DNA of 64,000 bases, from positions 1 to 64,000 of the forward strand of contig NZ_JPGL01000043.1 of NCBI RefSeq assembly GCF_000732615.1, given 5' to 3'. The stretch is from Burkholderia paludis (GTDB lineage Bacteria > Pseudomonadota > Gammaproteobacteria > Burkholderiales > Burkholderiaceae). The notes under the pieces are model-generated. The model was not told where the DNA came from. It saw only the letters and a program-made list of their open reading frames with translations, and did no database searches. The position numbers and the translations under genes are program-made. Shown here piece after piece: positions 16,593-25,822 of the stretch (position 1 is its first letter; each line of letters begins with the position of its first letter).

Positions 16593-18233
16593 TCAGCCCC
16601 GCGGCTGCGCATGCCCGGCCAGCAGGCTCCGCAAATCGCGGCTCACGCCCGCCATCACCGGCTCCCATGCGCCGAACGTCGGCTGCCGGTACAGCGTCGC
16701 GGTCGGATACCACGGGCTGTCCTTGCGTTCGAGCAACCACGGCCAGTGCGGATTCACGTCGAGCAGCACCCACGTGCGCGCGCCGAGCGCGCCCGCCAGA
16801 TGCGCGACCGACGTGCACACGGTGATCACGAGATCCAGTGCACCGATATACGCAGCCGTGTCGTCGAAGCTCGTCAATTCCGCGGTGAAATCCTCGATCG
16901 CGAAGCCGGCCGCGCGCGCCTCCGCGACATCCGCGTGCGCACCCGGCTGCAGCGAATGGAACGCGACGCCGTCGAGCCCGCGAAACGCGTCGGCGTAGCG
17001 CTCGAGCCCGACGCGCCGGAACGGGTTGCGCTGGTGCCCCACGCTGCCCGTCCACACGAGCCCGACCTTCAGACGCCTGTCGCCCGCGAGCCGCGCGCGC
17101 CACGCGTCGCGCGCCTCCGGATCGGCCCGCAGGTACGGCACCGACGACGCGAGCGTCGACATTTCCATGCCGAGCATCAGCGGCAGGCCGATCAGCGGCA
17201 CCTCGTAATCGAACGCCGGCAGCACGTCGACGCCGCCGCCCGCGCCGAACACGTCCGCGTGCGCGCCGAGGCTGCGCTGCATCAGCGCGCCGACCGCCGG
17301 GAACGTATTCCACACCAGCCGGCCGCCCTCGCGATGTACGCGTTCGGCGAGCGGCTCGACGAACCGGCAGAACTGCAGCACGTCGCCGAGCCCCTGCTCG
17401 CCCCACACGAGCAGCGTCTTGCCGGCGAGCGGCTCGCCCTGCCAGCGCGGGCCCGGCAGCACCGGCCGGCGGCCGCGCAACTCGCCCGCGCCGTCCCAGC
17501 GCGCCTCGTGGCCGCGCCAGCCGGCCGCGTAGTTGCCGCGCACGAGCTGGATGATCGCCAGGTTGAAGCGGAACGACGCGTCGTCGGGCGCCAGTTCGCA
17601 CGCGCGCGCCGCGTAGCGCTCGGCGTCGTCCCAGCGTTGTGCCTCCTTCATCGCCATCGCGGCGTTGTTCATCGCCAGCGCGTTGTCGGGTGCGAGCTCG
17701 ACGAGCCGGGCGGCGCACGCGAGCGCGCCGTCCAGGTCCTGCGTCGCGATCCGCGCGACGACGAGGTTGGTCCATGCCTGCACGTCGCTCGGATCGGCGT
17801 CTACCGCCGCATCGAGCAGCGCGATCTCCTCCGCGCGAGGGCTGCCCGACAGCCGCAGCGCGATCGCGAGGTTGTTGCGCAGCGACGGCCGGTCGGCATC
17901 GAGCGCCAGCGCCGCGCGATACGGTGCGACGGCATCCGCGTGACGCCCGGCCATCTGCAGTGCGTAGCCGTGATTGAAGTACGCCGCGGCGCCCGGCTGC
18001 ACGCGCACCGCGCATTCGGCGAGCGCGATCGCATCGGCCGTGCGCTGCCGCGCGACGAGCGCGCCGGTAAGCTGCGTGAGCGCGTCGGCGTCGGTCGCAT
18101 GCAGATGCGCGGCGGCGGCAAGCCACAGATCGTGCGCGGCGTGCTCGCCGCGCGCCTGCGCGTCGGCCGCCTGCCCGAGCAGCGCGAGAAAGGGGGGCAG
18201 CAGCGGAATGAGGATGTCGTTCGGATCGTCCAT
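16593..18233 (-). CDS. TPR protein with C-terminal glycosyltransferase-like domain
   Basis: 546 residues. The N-terminal half is a run of tetratricopeptide repeats (for example AAYFNHGYALQMAGRHADAVAPYRAAL, residues 80-280 approx). The second half has the pattern of TPR-linked glycosyltransferase-family-9/41-like proteins: NYAAGWRGHEARW, LLVWGEQGLGDVLQFCRF, VGLVWTGSVGHQRNPFR and the nucleotide-site-like CTSVAHLAGALGARTWVLL. Proteins of this type are often linked to flagellar or surface glycosylation, but there is no such neighbour here. The start at 18233 gives MDDPNDIL; an ATG at 18290 is a possible earlier start. Confidence 0.82.
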   Translation of the reverse strand: MDDPNDILIPLLPPFLALLGQAADAQARGEHAAHDLWLAAAAHLHATDADALTQLTGALVARQRTADAIALAECAVRVQPGAAAYFNHGYALQMAGRHADAVAPYRAALALDADRPSLRNNLAIALRLSGSPRAEEIALLDAAVDADPSDVQAWTNLVVARIATQDLDGALACAARLVELAPDNALAMNNAAMAMKEAQRWDDAERYAARACELAPDDASFRFNLAIIQLVRGNYAAGWRGHEARWDGAGELRGRRPVLPGPRWQGEPLAGKTLLVWGEQGLGDVLQFCRFVEPLAERVHREGGRLVWNTFPAVGALMQRSLGAHADVFGAGGGVDVLPAFDYEVPLIGLPLMLGMEMSTLASSVPYLRADPEARDAWRARLAGDRRLKVGLVWTGSVGHQRNPFRRVGLERYADAFRGLDGVAFHSLQPGAHADVAEARAAGFAIEDFTAELTSFDDTAAYIGALDLVITVCTSVAHLAGALGARTWVLLDVNPHWPWLLERKDSPWYPTATLYRQPTFGAWEPVMAGVSRDLRSLLAGHAQPRG

Positions 18234-18550
18234 GCGGTCGGCAGCGGCAAGCGTTGGCGCGGCACGCGTCGTGTGCCGCAATATGCGCATCTTAACGCCC
18301 GCGCGAAGCGGCGGGCACGCGTGCCGCGGCGCGCATCGCGCGGCCGTACGATATGCGCCGGCCGCCCCTGCGCGGGCCGCCGGAACGGTGCCGGCGGTGC
18401 ACCCGCCCGCGTTCCGGCGCATCCGGTCGCCGATCCGGTAAAATTACGCGTTTCAGCACACTAACAAGCCGCGCCGCCGCGCGAGCCGACCCTCCGGGCC
18501 CCGCCCGGAGCGCCGCCCGCAACGGAGCGCCAGCGCCACGAAGGCTCTTC
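18234..18550. other. Intergenic region before glyQ
   Basis: 317 bp between the divergent TPR gene and glyQ. It holds a possible glyQ -10 (TAAAAT, 18439-18444) in CCGGTAAAATTACGCG, with no good -35. No T-box or riboswitch features are visible. Confidence 0.4.
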
Positions 18551-19555
18551 ATGCTTACGTTTCAGCAAATCATCCTGACGCTGCAGTCCTACTGGGACAA
18601 GCAGGGTTGCGCTCTGCTCCAGCCCATCGACATGGAAGTCGGCGCGGGCACGTCGCACGTCCACACGTTCCTGCGCGCGGTCGGTCCCGAGCCGTGGCGC
18701 GCCGCGTACGTCCAGCCGTCGCGCCGCCCGAAGGACGGCCGCTACGGCGAGAACCCGAACCGCCTGCAGCACTACTACCAGTACCAGGTCGTGCTCAAGC
18801 CGGCGCCGGAAAACATCCTCGACCTGTACCTCGGCTCGCTCGAGGCGCTCGGCTTCGACCTGAAGCAGAACGACGTGCGCTTCGTCGAGGACGACTGGGA
18901 AAACCCGACGCTCGGCGCGTGGGGCCTTGGCTGGGAAGTGTGGCTGAACGGGATGGAAGTCACGCAGTTCACGTATTTCCAGGAAGTCGGCGGCCTCGAA
19001 TGCAAGCCGGTGCTCGGCGAGATCACGTACGGCCTCGAGCGCCTGGCGATGTACCTGCAGAAGGTCGAGAACGTGTACGACCTCGTGTGGACCGAGTGGG
19101 AGGAACAGGGCCCGAACGGCCCCGAGCTGCGCCGCCTGTCGTACGGCGACGTATACCACCAGAACGAGGTCGAGCAGTCGACCTACAACTTCGAGCACGC
19201 GAACGTCGACCTGCTGTTCACGTTCTTCAACAGCTACGAAGCCGAAGCGAAGAAGATGATCGACGCAAAGCTCGCGCTGCCCGCGTACGAGCTCGTGCTG
19301 AAGGCCGGCCACACGTTCAACCTGCTCGACGCGCGCGGCGCGATCTCGGTGACCGAGCGGGCGGCGTACATCGGCCGCATCCGCGCACTGTCGCGCCTCG
19401 TCGCGCAGGCTTACTACGACTCGCGCGAGAAGCTCGGCTTCCCGATGCTCGGCAACCCGCCGGGCGTGCCGGGCCTCACCACCGACGCCCAGGACGCCGC
19501 GCAGCCGGCATGGGCGCCGCCGCTCAAGGTCGAACGCAAGATCGATCAGGACTGA
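18551..19555 (+). CDS. glyQ: Glycyl-tRNA synthetase alpha subunit
   Basis: 334 residues. Catalytic class-II subunit of the alpha2beta2 glycyl-tRNA synthetase. The conserved start MLTFQQIILTLQSYW and the segments VQPSRRPKDGRYGENPNR and QYQVVLKPAP are near-invariant in GlyQ. It is followed after 22 nt by glyS, the usual pair. The first ATG that gives the conserved N-terminus is at 18551. Confidence 0.97.
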   Translation: MLTFQQIILTLQSYWDKQGCALLQPIDMEVGAGTSHVHTFLRAVGPEPWRAAYVQPSRRPKDGRYGENPNRLQHYYQYQVVLKPAPENILDLYLGSLEALGFDLKQNDVRFVEDDWENPTLGAWGLGWEVWLNGMEVTQFTYFQEVGGLECKPVLGEITYGLERLAMYLQKVENVYDLVWTEWEEQGPNGPELRRLSYGDVYHQNEVEQSTYNFEHANVDLLFTFFNSYEAEAKKMIDAKLALPAYELVLKAGHTFNLLDARGAISVTERAAYIGRIRALSRLVAQAYYDSREKLGFPMLGNPPGVPGLTTDAQDAAQPAWAPPLKVERKIDQD

Positions 19556-19577
19556 CGAGACGAGATTCATTCCAACC

Positions 19578-21677
19578 ATGACGCACAATCATCCCGCCCC
19601 CCTGCTCGTCGAACTGCTGACCGAAGAGCTGCCGCCGAAGGCCCTCGCGCGCCTCGGCGACGCATTCGCCGAAGGTCTCGCGCAACGCCTCGCGGCGCGC
19701 GACCTCGTCGAAGGCGAACTCGTGTTCGAACGCTACGCCACGCCGCGCCGCCTCGCGGTCGTCGTGCAGAACGTCCGCGCCGTCGCACCCGACAGGCAGG
19801 TCCGAGAAAAAGTCCTGCCCGTGTCGGTCGCGCTCGACGCCGAAGGCAAGCCGACGGCCCCGCTCGCGAAGAAGCTCGCGGCGCTCGGCCACCCGAACCT
19901 GTCGATCGCCGATCTCGAGCGCGCGCAGGACGGCAAGGCCGAAGCGTTCTTCATCAACTATTCGGCGGCCGGCGCCACGCTCGCCGAAGGCCTGCAGGCG
20001 GCGCTCGACGAAGCGCTCGCGAAGCTGCCGATCCCGAAATTCATGACGTACCAGCGCCCGGACGGCTCCGACGTGAAGTTCGTGCGCCCGGTACACCGCC
20101 TGACGGTGCTGCACGACGATCGCGTCGTGCCGGTCACCGCGTTCGGCGTCGACGCCGGCGACACCACGCTCGGCCACCGCTTCCTGTCCGACGGCCTCGT
20201 CGCGATCCAGCATGCGCGCGCGTACGCCGACACGCTGCGCGACAAGGGCCGCGTGATCGCGCACTTCGCCGATCGCCGCGAAACGATCCGCACGCAGCTG
20301 AACGAGCACGCGAACGGCGACACCGTCGTGATGCCCGAAGCGCTGCTCGACGAAGTGACGTCGCTGGTCGAATGGCCGGTCGTCTATCCGTGCCGTTTCG
20401 AGGACGAATTCCTGCAGGTCCCGCAGGAATGCCTGATCCTCACGATGCAGACGAACCAGAAGTATTTCGCGCTGACCGACGTCGCCGGCAAGCTGCGCTC
20501 GCGCTTCCTGATCGTGTCGAACATCGAGACGAAGACGCCGGGCGAGATCATCGAAGGCAACGAGCGCGTCGTGCGCCCGCGCCTCGCCGACGCGAAGTTC
20601 TTCTTCGAGCAGGACAAGAAGAAGCCGCTCGCCGACCGCGTGCCGCAGCTCGCGAACGTCGTGTATCACAACAAGCTCGGTTCGGCGCTCGCACGCGTCG
20701 AGCGCCTCGAGGCGCTGGCCGGTGAAATCGCGCCCGCGATCGGCGCCGACGCCGTGCACGCGAAGCGCGCCGCGCGTCTCGCGAAGGCCGACCTGCTGAC
20801 CGACATGGTCGGCGAGTTCCCCGAGCTGCAGGGCACGATGGGCACGTACTACGCGCGCCACGACGGCGAAGCCGACGACGTCGCGCTCGCCTGCGCCGAA
20901 CACTACCAGCCGCGCTTCTCCGGCGACGCGCTGCCGACCACGCCCGTCTCGACCGCCGTCGCGCTCGCCGACAAGCTCGAGACGATCGTCGGCATCTGGG
21001 GCATCGGCCTCGCGCCGACCGGCGAGAAGGATCCGTTCGCGCTGCGCCGCCACGCGCTCGGCGTGCTGCGCCTGCTGCTCGAGAAGCAGTTGCCGCTCGA
21101 TCTCGTGTCGCTGCTGCGCACGGCCCACGCCCGCTTCGAAGGCGTGCCGGGCGTGGCCGAGTCGACCGATGCGATCCTCGCGTTCTTCATGGATCGCCTG
21201 CGCGGCCTGCTGCGCGAGCGCGGCTACTCGGCCGGCGAAATCGACGCGGTGCTGAGCCTGAACCCGACGCGCGTCGACGATCTCGTCGCGCGTCTCGACG
21301 CGGTGCGCGAGTTCGCGCGCCTCGCGGAAGCCGAGGCGCTCGCGGCCGCGAACAAGCGGATATCGAACATCCTGAAGAAGTCGGAAGGCGGCGCGAACGG
21401 CACGGTGCAGCCGACGCTGCTCGTCGAGGCCGCCGAGAAGGCGCTGCACGAACAGCTCGAGGCCGTGACGCCGCACGTGCAGTCGCAGCTCGCGGCACGC
21501 GCCTACACGGGCGCGCTGTCGGCGCTCGCCGCGCTGCGCGCGCCGGTCGACACGTTCTTCAACGACGTGATGGTCAACGCGGAAGATCCTGCGCTGCGTG
21601 CGAACCGTCTCGCGTTGCTGTCCGCGCTTCATCAGCAGATGAACTGCGTCGCCGACATCTCGAAGCTCGCCGCATAA
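19578..21677 (+). CDS. glyS: Glycyl-tRNA synthetase beta subunit
   Basis: 699 residues, the tRNA-recognition subunit. The N-terminus LLVELLTEELPPKAL and the HD-domain-like FALRRHALGVLRLLLEKQLPLDL region, with a C-terminal DALR-type anticodon-binding domain (FFNDVMVNAEDPALRANRLALL), are typical of GlyS. Translated just after glyQ. Ends 10 nt before gmhB. Confidence 0.97.
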   Translation: MTHNHPAPLLVELLTEELPPKALARLGDAFAEGLAQRLAARDLVEGELVFERYATPRRLAVVVQNVRAVAPDRQVREKVLPVSVALDAEGKPTAPLAKKLAALGHPNLSIADLERAQDGKAEAFFINYSAAGATLAEGLQAALDEALAKLPIPKFMTYQRPDGSDVKFVRPVHRLTVLHDDRVVPVTAFGVDAGDTTLGHRFLSDGLVAIQHARAYADTLRDKGRVIAHFADRRETIRTQLNEHANGDTVVMPEALLDEVTSLVEWPVVYPCRFEDEFLQVPQECLILTMQTNQKYFALTDVAGKLRSRFLIVSNIETKTPGEIIEGNERVVRPRLADAKFFFEQDKKKPLADRVPQLANVVYHNKLGSALARVERLEALAGEIAPAIGADAVHAKRAARLAKADLLTDMVGEFPELQGTMGTYYARHDGEADDVALACAEHYQPRFSGDALPTTPVSTAVALADKLETIVGIWGIGLAPTGEKDPFALRRHALGVLRLLLEKQLPLDLVSLLRTAHARFEGVPGVAESTDAILAFFMDRLRGLLRERGYSAGEIDAVLSLNPTRVDDLVARLDAVREFARLAEAEALAAANKRISNILKKSEGGANGTVQPTLLVEAAEKALHEQLEAVTPHVQSQLAARAYTGALSALAALRAPVDTFFNDVMVNAEDPALRANRLALLSALHQQMNCVADISKLAA

Positions 21678-21687
21678 GGGCCGCACG

Positions 21688-22251
21688 ATGCCGACCAGCC
21701 CCAACCGCAAGCTCGTCGTCCTCGACCGGGACGGCGTGATCAACGTCGATTCGGATGCGTTCGTCAAGACGCCCGACGAATGGATCGCGCTGCCCGGCGC
21801 CCTCGAGGCGATCGCCCGGCTCAATCACGCGGGCTACCGCGTGGTTGTCGCGACCAACCAGTCCGGCATCGGTCGCGGGCTGTTCGACATGGCCACGCTC
21901 AACGAGATGCATCTGAAGATGCATCGCGCGGCGGCCGCGGTCGGCGCGCGCATCGACGCCGTGTTCTTCTGCCCGCACACGGCCGAGGATCACTGCGACT
22001 GCCGCAAGCCGAAACCCGGCATGATGCAGATGATCGCGGAGCGCTTCGAACTCGATCCCGATCACACGCCGGTCGTCGGCGATTCGCTGCGCGACCTGCA
22101 GGCCGGCGTCGCGGTCGGCTTCCGGCCGCACCTCGTGCTGACCGGCAAGGGCAAGAAGACGCTCGCCGCCGGCAACCTGCCGCCCGGCACGAAGGTCCAC
22201 GACGATCTGCGCGCCTTCGCGCTCGATTTCCTTTCACACGATTACGAGTGA
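21688..22251 (+). CDS. gmhB: D-glycero-beta-D-manno-heptose-1,7-bisphosphate 7-phosphatase
   Basis: 187 residues. HAD phosphatase of the ADP-heptose pathway for the LPS inner core. Motif I is D13-x-D15 (VVLDRDGVIN), motif II VVATNQSG, and a zinc loop with His/Cys ligands (CPHTAEDHCDCRKPKPGM) is specific for GmhB and histidinol-phosphatase relatives. It overlaps no gene but is tightly packed behind glyS in Burkholderiales fashion. Confidence 0.94.
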   Translation: MPTSPNRKLVVLDRDGVINVDSDAFVKTPDEWIALPGALEAIARLNHAGYRVVVATNQSGIGRGLFDMATLNEMHLKMHRAAAAVGARIDAVFFCPHTAEDHCDCRKPKPGMMQMIAERFELDPDHTPVVGDSLRDLQAGVAVGFRPHLVLTGKGKKTLAAGNLPPGTKVHDDLRAFALDFLSHDYE

Positions 22252-22294
22252 TGCAGCCGCCGCGCGCATCCTCCCTCACGCCAGACCCACGCCG

Positions 22295-23059
22295 ATGCGC
22301 TTCGTTCGCTCCCTGCTGCTGCTGATCTACTTCATCGCGTACACGGTGCCGTACGCCACCGCGTGCTTCATCGCATTCCCGTTCATGCGCCCCGACGCCC
22401 GCTACTGGATGGCGGCCGGCTGGTGCAAGTCGACGCTGTGGGTCGTGCGCTGGCTGAACGGCATCCGTTACCGGATCGAAGGGTTCGAGAACCTGCCCGA
22501 CGGTCCGGCCGTGCTGCTGTCGAAGCACCAGTCCGCGTGGGAGACGCTCGCGTTTCCGGCGCTGATGCCGAAGCCGCTCTGCTACGTGTTCAAGCGCGAG
22601 CTGCTGTACGTGCCGTTCTTCGGCTGGGCGCTCGGGCTGCTGCACATGGTCAACATCAACCGCAAGGAAGGCAAGAACGCGTTCAATTCGGTGATCCGCC
22701 AGGGCAAGAAGCGCCTGTCGGAAGGCGCATGGATGATCATGTTCCCGGAAGGCACGCGCACGCCGGTCGGCAAGCAGGGCAAGTACAAGACTGGCGGCGC
22801 GCGCTTCGCGATCGAAACCGGCGCGCCCGTCGTGCCGATCGCGCACAATGCGGGCAGGGTATGGCCGCGCAACTCGTTCACGAAATTCCCGGGCGTCGTC
22901 ACCGTGTCGATCGGCAAGCCGATCCCCGTCGACGGCATGACGCCCGATGCATTGAACTCGCAGGTCGAAGCATGGATCGAAGCGGAAATGCGCCGGATCG
23001 ATCCGGATTCGTATCGCCCGGCGGGCAATGCCGGCACGCGCGATGCCGCGCGTGTCTGA
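22295..23059 (+). CDS. plsC: 1-acyl-sn-glycerol-3-phosphate acyltransferase (PlsC family)
   Basis: 254 residues. An N-terminal membrane helix (LLLLIYFIAYTVPYATACFIAFPF) leads to the acyltransferase domain. The acceptor motif is HQSAWE (H78...E83), so the usual HX4D appears as HX4E, a variant I recall from some proteobacterial homologues. The FPEGTR motif (MIMFPEGTRTPVG) and VVPIAHNAG are intact. It makes phosphatidic acid or acts on lysophospholipids. Follows gmhB by 43 nt. Confidence 0.9.
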   Translation: MRFVRSLLLLIYFIAYTVPYATACFIAFPFMRPDARYWMAAGWCKSTLWVVRWLNGIRYRIEGFENLPDGPAVLLSKHQSAWETLAFPALMPKPLCYVFKRELLYVPFFGWALGLLHMVNINRKEGKNAFNSVIRQGKKRLSEGAWMIMFPEGTRTPVGKQGKYKTGGARFAIETGAPVVPIAHNAGRVWPRNSFTKFPGVVTVSIGKPIPVDGMTPDALNSQVEAWIEAEMRRIDPDSYRPAGNAGTRDAARV

Positions 23060-23105
23060 ATCCCGCAGGTTGCCGCCGTTGCGTACGACAAAAAGAAGCG
23101 AACTG

Positions 23106-23993
23106 ATGAAACAGCGTCCGCGGCCACGGCCAGCCGTCGTGGCCCTCGATCATCGCCAGATGGACCTGCCGCTCTTCGACGGGCCGGCCGCCGCGCCGTC
23201 GGCGCCCGCCACGCCGCCGGCGCCGCCCGACGCGTCGCCCGCCGCCCCCCTCGATCCCGGTCCGGCGCCCGACCGCTCCCGAGTGCGCACGTTCGCACTC
23301 GACAGCCGTGTGCTCGAATACCGCCTGAAGCGCTCGGCGCGCCGCACGATCGGCTTCACGATCGACGGCAGCGGGCTGTCGATCACCGCGCCGCGCTGGG
23401 TCACGCTCGCCGACATCGAAGCCGCGATCGCCGAGAAGCAGCGCTGGATCTTCGCGAAGCTCGCGGAATGGAAGACGCGCACTGAGCAGCGCGCGCTGCC
23501 GCAGATCGACTGGCGCGACGGCGCGCAGCTCCCGTATCTCGGCAAGACGGTGACGATCGCGCTCGGCGCGGGCGCCGTCGCGTTCGATGCCGACGCGCTG
23601 CGGCTGTCGCTGCCGCTGCCCGTGCAGGCCGACATGCAGCAGATCAAGGATCGCGTGCAGGGCTGGTTGCAGGGCGAGGCGAAACGCATCTTCGGCGAAC
23701 GCCTTGCGGTCTATGCGGAAAAGCTCGGCGTCACGTATTCGATGTATGCGCTGTCGTCGGCCGCGACGCGCTGGGGCAGTTGCTCGAGCGACGGCAAGAT
23801 CCGCCTGAACTGGCGGCTGATCCATTTCCCGATGTCGATCATCGACTACGTCGTCGCGCACGAACTGTCGCACCTGCGCGAGATGAACCACAGCCCGGCG
23901 TTCTGGCAGACCGTCGAATCGATCTTCCCCGAGTTTCGCGAGGCGCGGCACACGCTCAAGCATCACCCGCCCGAGCTGCTGCCGTCGTTGTGA
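23106..23993 (+). CDS. YgjP-type M48/DUF45 metallopeptidase
   Basis: 295 residues. A Pro/Ala-rich N-terminal stretch of about 50 residues precedes a DUF45 (YgjP/WLM-like) domain with zinc motif HELSHLREMNHSPAFW (HExxH plus downstream His). The ATRWGSCSSDGKIRLNWRL segment just before it is the family hallmark. The physiological substrate is unknown. It is the last gene of the glyQ-glyS-gmhB-plsC run and is followed by a long hairpin. Confidence 0.88.
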   Translation: MKQRPRPRPAVVALDHRQMDLPLFDGPAAAPSAPATPPAPPDASPAAPLDPGPAPDRSRVRTFALDSRVLEYRLKRSARRTIGFTIDGSGLSITAPRWVTLADIEAAIAEKQRWIFAKLAEWKTRTEQRALPQIDWRDGAQLPYLGKTVTIALGAGAVAFDADALRLSLPLPVQADMQQIKDRVQGWLQGEAKRIFGERLAVYAEKLGVTYSMYALSSAATRWGSCSSDGKIRLNWRLIHFPMSIIDYVVAHELSHLREMNHSPAFWQTVESIFPEFREARHTLKHHPPELLPSL

Positions 23994-24014
23994 CGCGCGC
24001 GGCCGCACCGTAAA

Positions 24015-24056
24015 CGCGGACGGGCGGTGCAGGTCGCCCCGCACCGCCCGTCCGTG
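24015..24056. terminator. Long hairpin between convergent genes
   Basis: A perfect 13-bp inverted repeat GGACGGGCGGTGC / GCACCGCCCGTCC (24018-24030, 24041-24053), extended by three more pairs including one G-T, around a 10-nt loop. It lies between the convergent metallopeptidase and gloA genes. It lacks a T-tract, so termination efficiency is uncertain. Confidence 0.6.
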
Positions 24057-24094
24057 CCGCCGCGGCACGCCGCCACGGCCCGTTCATCCCGCGC

Positions 24095-24484
24095 TCAGTG
24101 CGCCTTCTTCTGGATGAACTCGATCTTGTAGCCGTCAGGATCCTCGACGAACGCGATCACGGTCGTACCGTGCTTCATCGGGCCCGCTTCTCGCGTGACC
24201 TTGCCGCCCTGCGCCTTGATCTTCTCGCAGGCCGCGTAGGCATCCTCGACCGCCACTGCCAGATGGCCGAAACCGTTGCCGAGATCGTAGGACGGCGTAT
24301 CCCAGTTATGGGTCAGCTCGATCACGGTGCCCGTGCTTTCGTCTTCGTAGCCGACGAATGCGAGCGTGAACTTGCCTTCCGGATAATCCTCGCGACGCAG
24401 CAGCTTCATGCCGAGCAATTCGGTGTAGAACTTGATCGAGCGGTCGAGATCGCCGACTCGCAGCATCGTATGCAGCAAACGCAT
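24095..24484 (-). CDS. gloA: Lactoylglutathione lyase (glyoxalase I)
   Basis: 129 residues. It isomerises the methylglyoxal-glutathione hemithioacetal to S-lactoylglutathione. The metal ligands of the bacterial Ni-type enzyme are in place: H5 (MRLLHTMLRV), E56 (GTVIELTHNW), H74 (GFGHLAVAV) and E122 (GYKIEFIQ). The short length without the eukaryotic inserts supports the Ni/Co-type class. AGGAG precedes the ATG at 24484. Confidence 0.96.
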   Translation of the reverse strand: MRLLHTMLRVGDLDRSIKFYTELLGMKLLRREDYPEGKFTLAFVGYEDESTGTVIELTHNWDTPSYDLGNGFGHLAVAVEDAYAACEKIKAQGGKVTREAGPMKHGTTVIAFVEDPDGYKIEFIQKKAH

Positions 24485-24810
24485 GTGTTGTACTCCTGTG
24501 GGGACTTTCCAGAACCGGAAACTCTACCAGAGTCGGGGGAACTCCGCCGGAGGCGCCCGGCCGATGCGGCGGATCGGATCGAGCCGCACCGGCGCGAGCC
24601 CGGCGACCGGAAACAGCGCGATCCGGCTTGCCCGGCCGCCCCGCCGATCGGGTAACATCCTTCCACCTCGCACCAAAAGCGGGCATGTCATCCGCCCCGA
24701 ACGCGACCCTCCACTCTCCGATACCGCCACCCTGCCGTGCGAAACCGTCGATTCGAGCGCGCCGTCCTTCCGGTCTCCCCGCCATCGTACCGAACCGGCG
24801 AGGCCCGCCG
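24485..24810. other. Divergent intergenic region gloA / DMT exporter
   Basis: 326 bp. It holds the gloA ribosome-binding site and presumably both promoters. The frame of the exporter is open through part of it but the residues are Pro/Arg-rich and unlike a protein start. No distinct operator is visible. Confidence 0.4.
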
Positions 24811-25746
24811 ATGAGCACGCTCGCCGCCGCCCCCGCGCGCCGCGCGCCCGACATGCGCGCCGCCGGCCTGATGCTGCTGCTGTGCGCGATCTGGGGCTTC
24901 CAGCAAGTCGCCATCAAGAGCACGAACGCGGCGATCGCGCCGATGTTCCAGGCCGGGCTGCGTTCGGCGATCGCCGCGGTACTGCTGTGGGGCTGGGCCC
25001 GCACGCGCGGCACGCCGCTGTTCCAGGCGGACGGTACGTTCGGCGCGGGCCTCGCGGCCGGCGCGCTGTTCGCCGGCGAATTCATCTGCGTGTTTTTCGG
25101 GCTGACGCTGACGAGCGCGTCGCACATGGCGATCTTCCTGTACACCGCGCCGTGCTTCACCGCGCTCGGCCTGCACCTGTTCGCACCGGGCGAACGGCTG
25201 CAGCGCATGCAATGGGCCGGCATCGGCCTCGCGTTCGCCGGGATCGCGCTCGCGTTCGCGGACGGCTTCCTGAAGCCGCGCGCGCCGGGCGCGTCCGTGC
25301 TCGCGGGGCTGGCGGGCGACGCGCTCGGGATACTCGGCGGCGCGATGTGGGCCGCGACGACCGTCGTCGTGCGCTCGACGGCGCTCGCGCGGGCGAGCGC
25401 AAGCAAGACGCTGTTCTACCAGCTCGCGGTGTCGGCGGTCGTGCTGATCGCGCTCGCCGCGCTGTCCGGCCAGATGTCGTTCGCACGCGTCACGCCGCTC
25501 GCGCTGGCGAGCCTCGCATACCAGTCGGCGATCGTCGCGTTCGTGAGCTACCTGTCGTGGTTCTGGCTGCTGACGCGCTACAGCGCGTCGCGGCTGTCCG
25601 TCTTCACGTTCCTGTCGCCGCTGTTCGGCGTCGCATTCGGCGTGCTGCTCCTCGGCGAATCGGTCGGCTGGCGCTTCCTGTCGGCCGCCGCGCTCGTGCT
25701 AGCCGGCATCGCGCTCGTCAACGCACCGCCACGCAGGCGGGCGTGA
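24811..25746 (+). CDS. EamA/DMT-family exporter
   Basis: 311 residues with about ten hydrophobic helices in two EamA repeats: the first opens with MLLLCAIWGFQQVAIKSTNAAIAPMF, and the second with ALGILGGAMWAATTVVVR. The family (RhaT/YdcZ-like drug/metabolite transporters) exports amino acids, purines or other small metabolites; the substrate is not predictable. The start MSTLAAAPARR at 24811 follows an AGGCCCGCCG region. The gene is convergent with ksgA and shares the hairpin between them. Confidence 0.88.
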   Translation: MSTLAAAPARRAPDMRAAGLMLLLCAIWGFQQVAIKSTNAAIAPMFQAGLRSAIAAVLLWGWARTRGTPLFQADGTFGAGLAAGALFAGEFICVFFGLTLTSASHMAIFLYTAPCFTALGLHLFAPGERLQRMQWAGIGLAFAGIALAFADGFLKPRAPGASVLAGLAGDALGILGGAMWAATTVVVRSTALARASASKTLFYQLAVSAVVLIALAALSGQMSFARVTPLALASLAYQSAIVAFVSYLSWFWLLTRYSASRLSVFTFLSPLFGVAFGVLLLGESVGWRFLSAAALVLAGIALVNAPPRRRA

Positions 25747-25761
25747 CGGCGCGCACGCAAC

Positions 25762-25787
25762 AAAAAGGCTGCCTCGTCGGGCAGCCT
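25762..25787 (-). terminator. Intrinsic terminator of ksgA operon
   Basis: On the minus strand AGGCTGCC-CGACGA-GGCAGCCT is followed by a T run (plus-strand 25762-25766). An 8-bp perfect stem with T-tract, 35 nt after the ksgA stop, ending the lptD-surA-pdxA-ksgA transcript. Confidence 0.85.
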
Positions 25788-25822
25788 CTTCGACACGAGC
25801 GGCGCGGCGCATGCCGCGCGCG

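Noticed and set aside
16530..18464. 644-residue plus-strand frame opposite the TPR protein
   Set aside because: The minus-strand TPR protein has clear repeats and glycosyltransferase-like motifs; the opposite frame has neither.
19524..21824. 766-residue minus-strand frame opposite glyS
   Set aside because: Opposes a full-length recognised gene and has shadow composition (Arg/Val/Glu runs).
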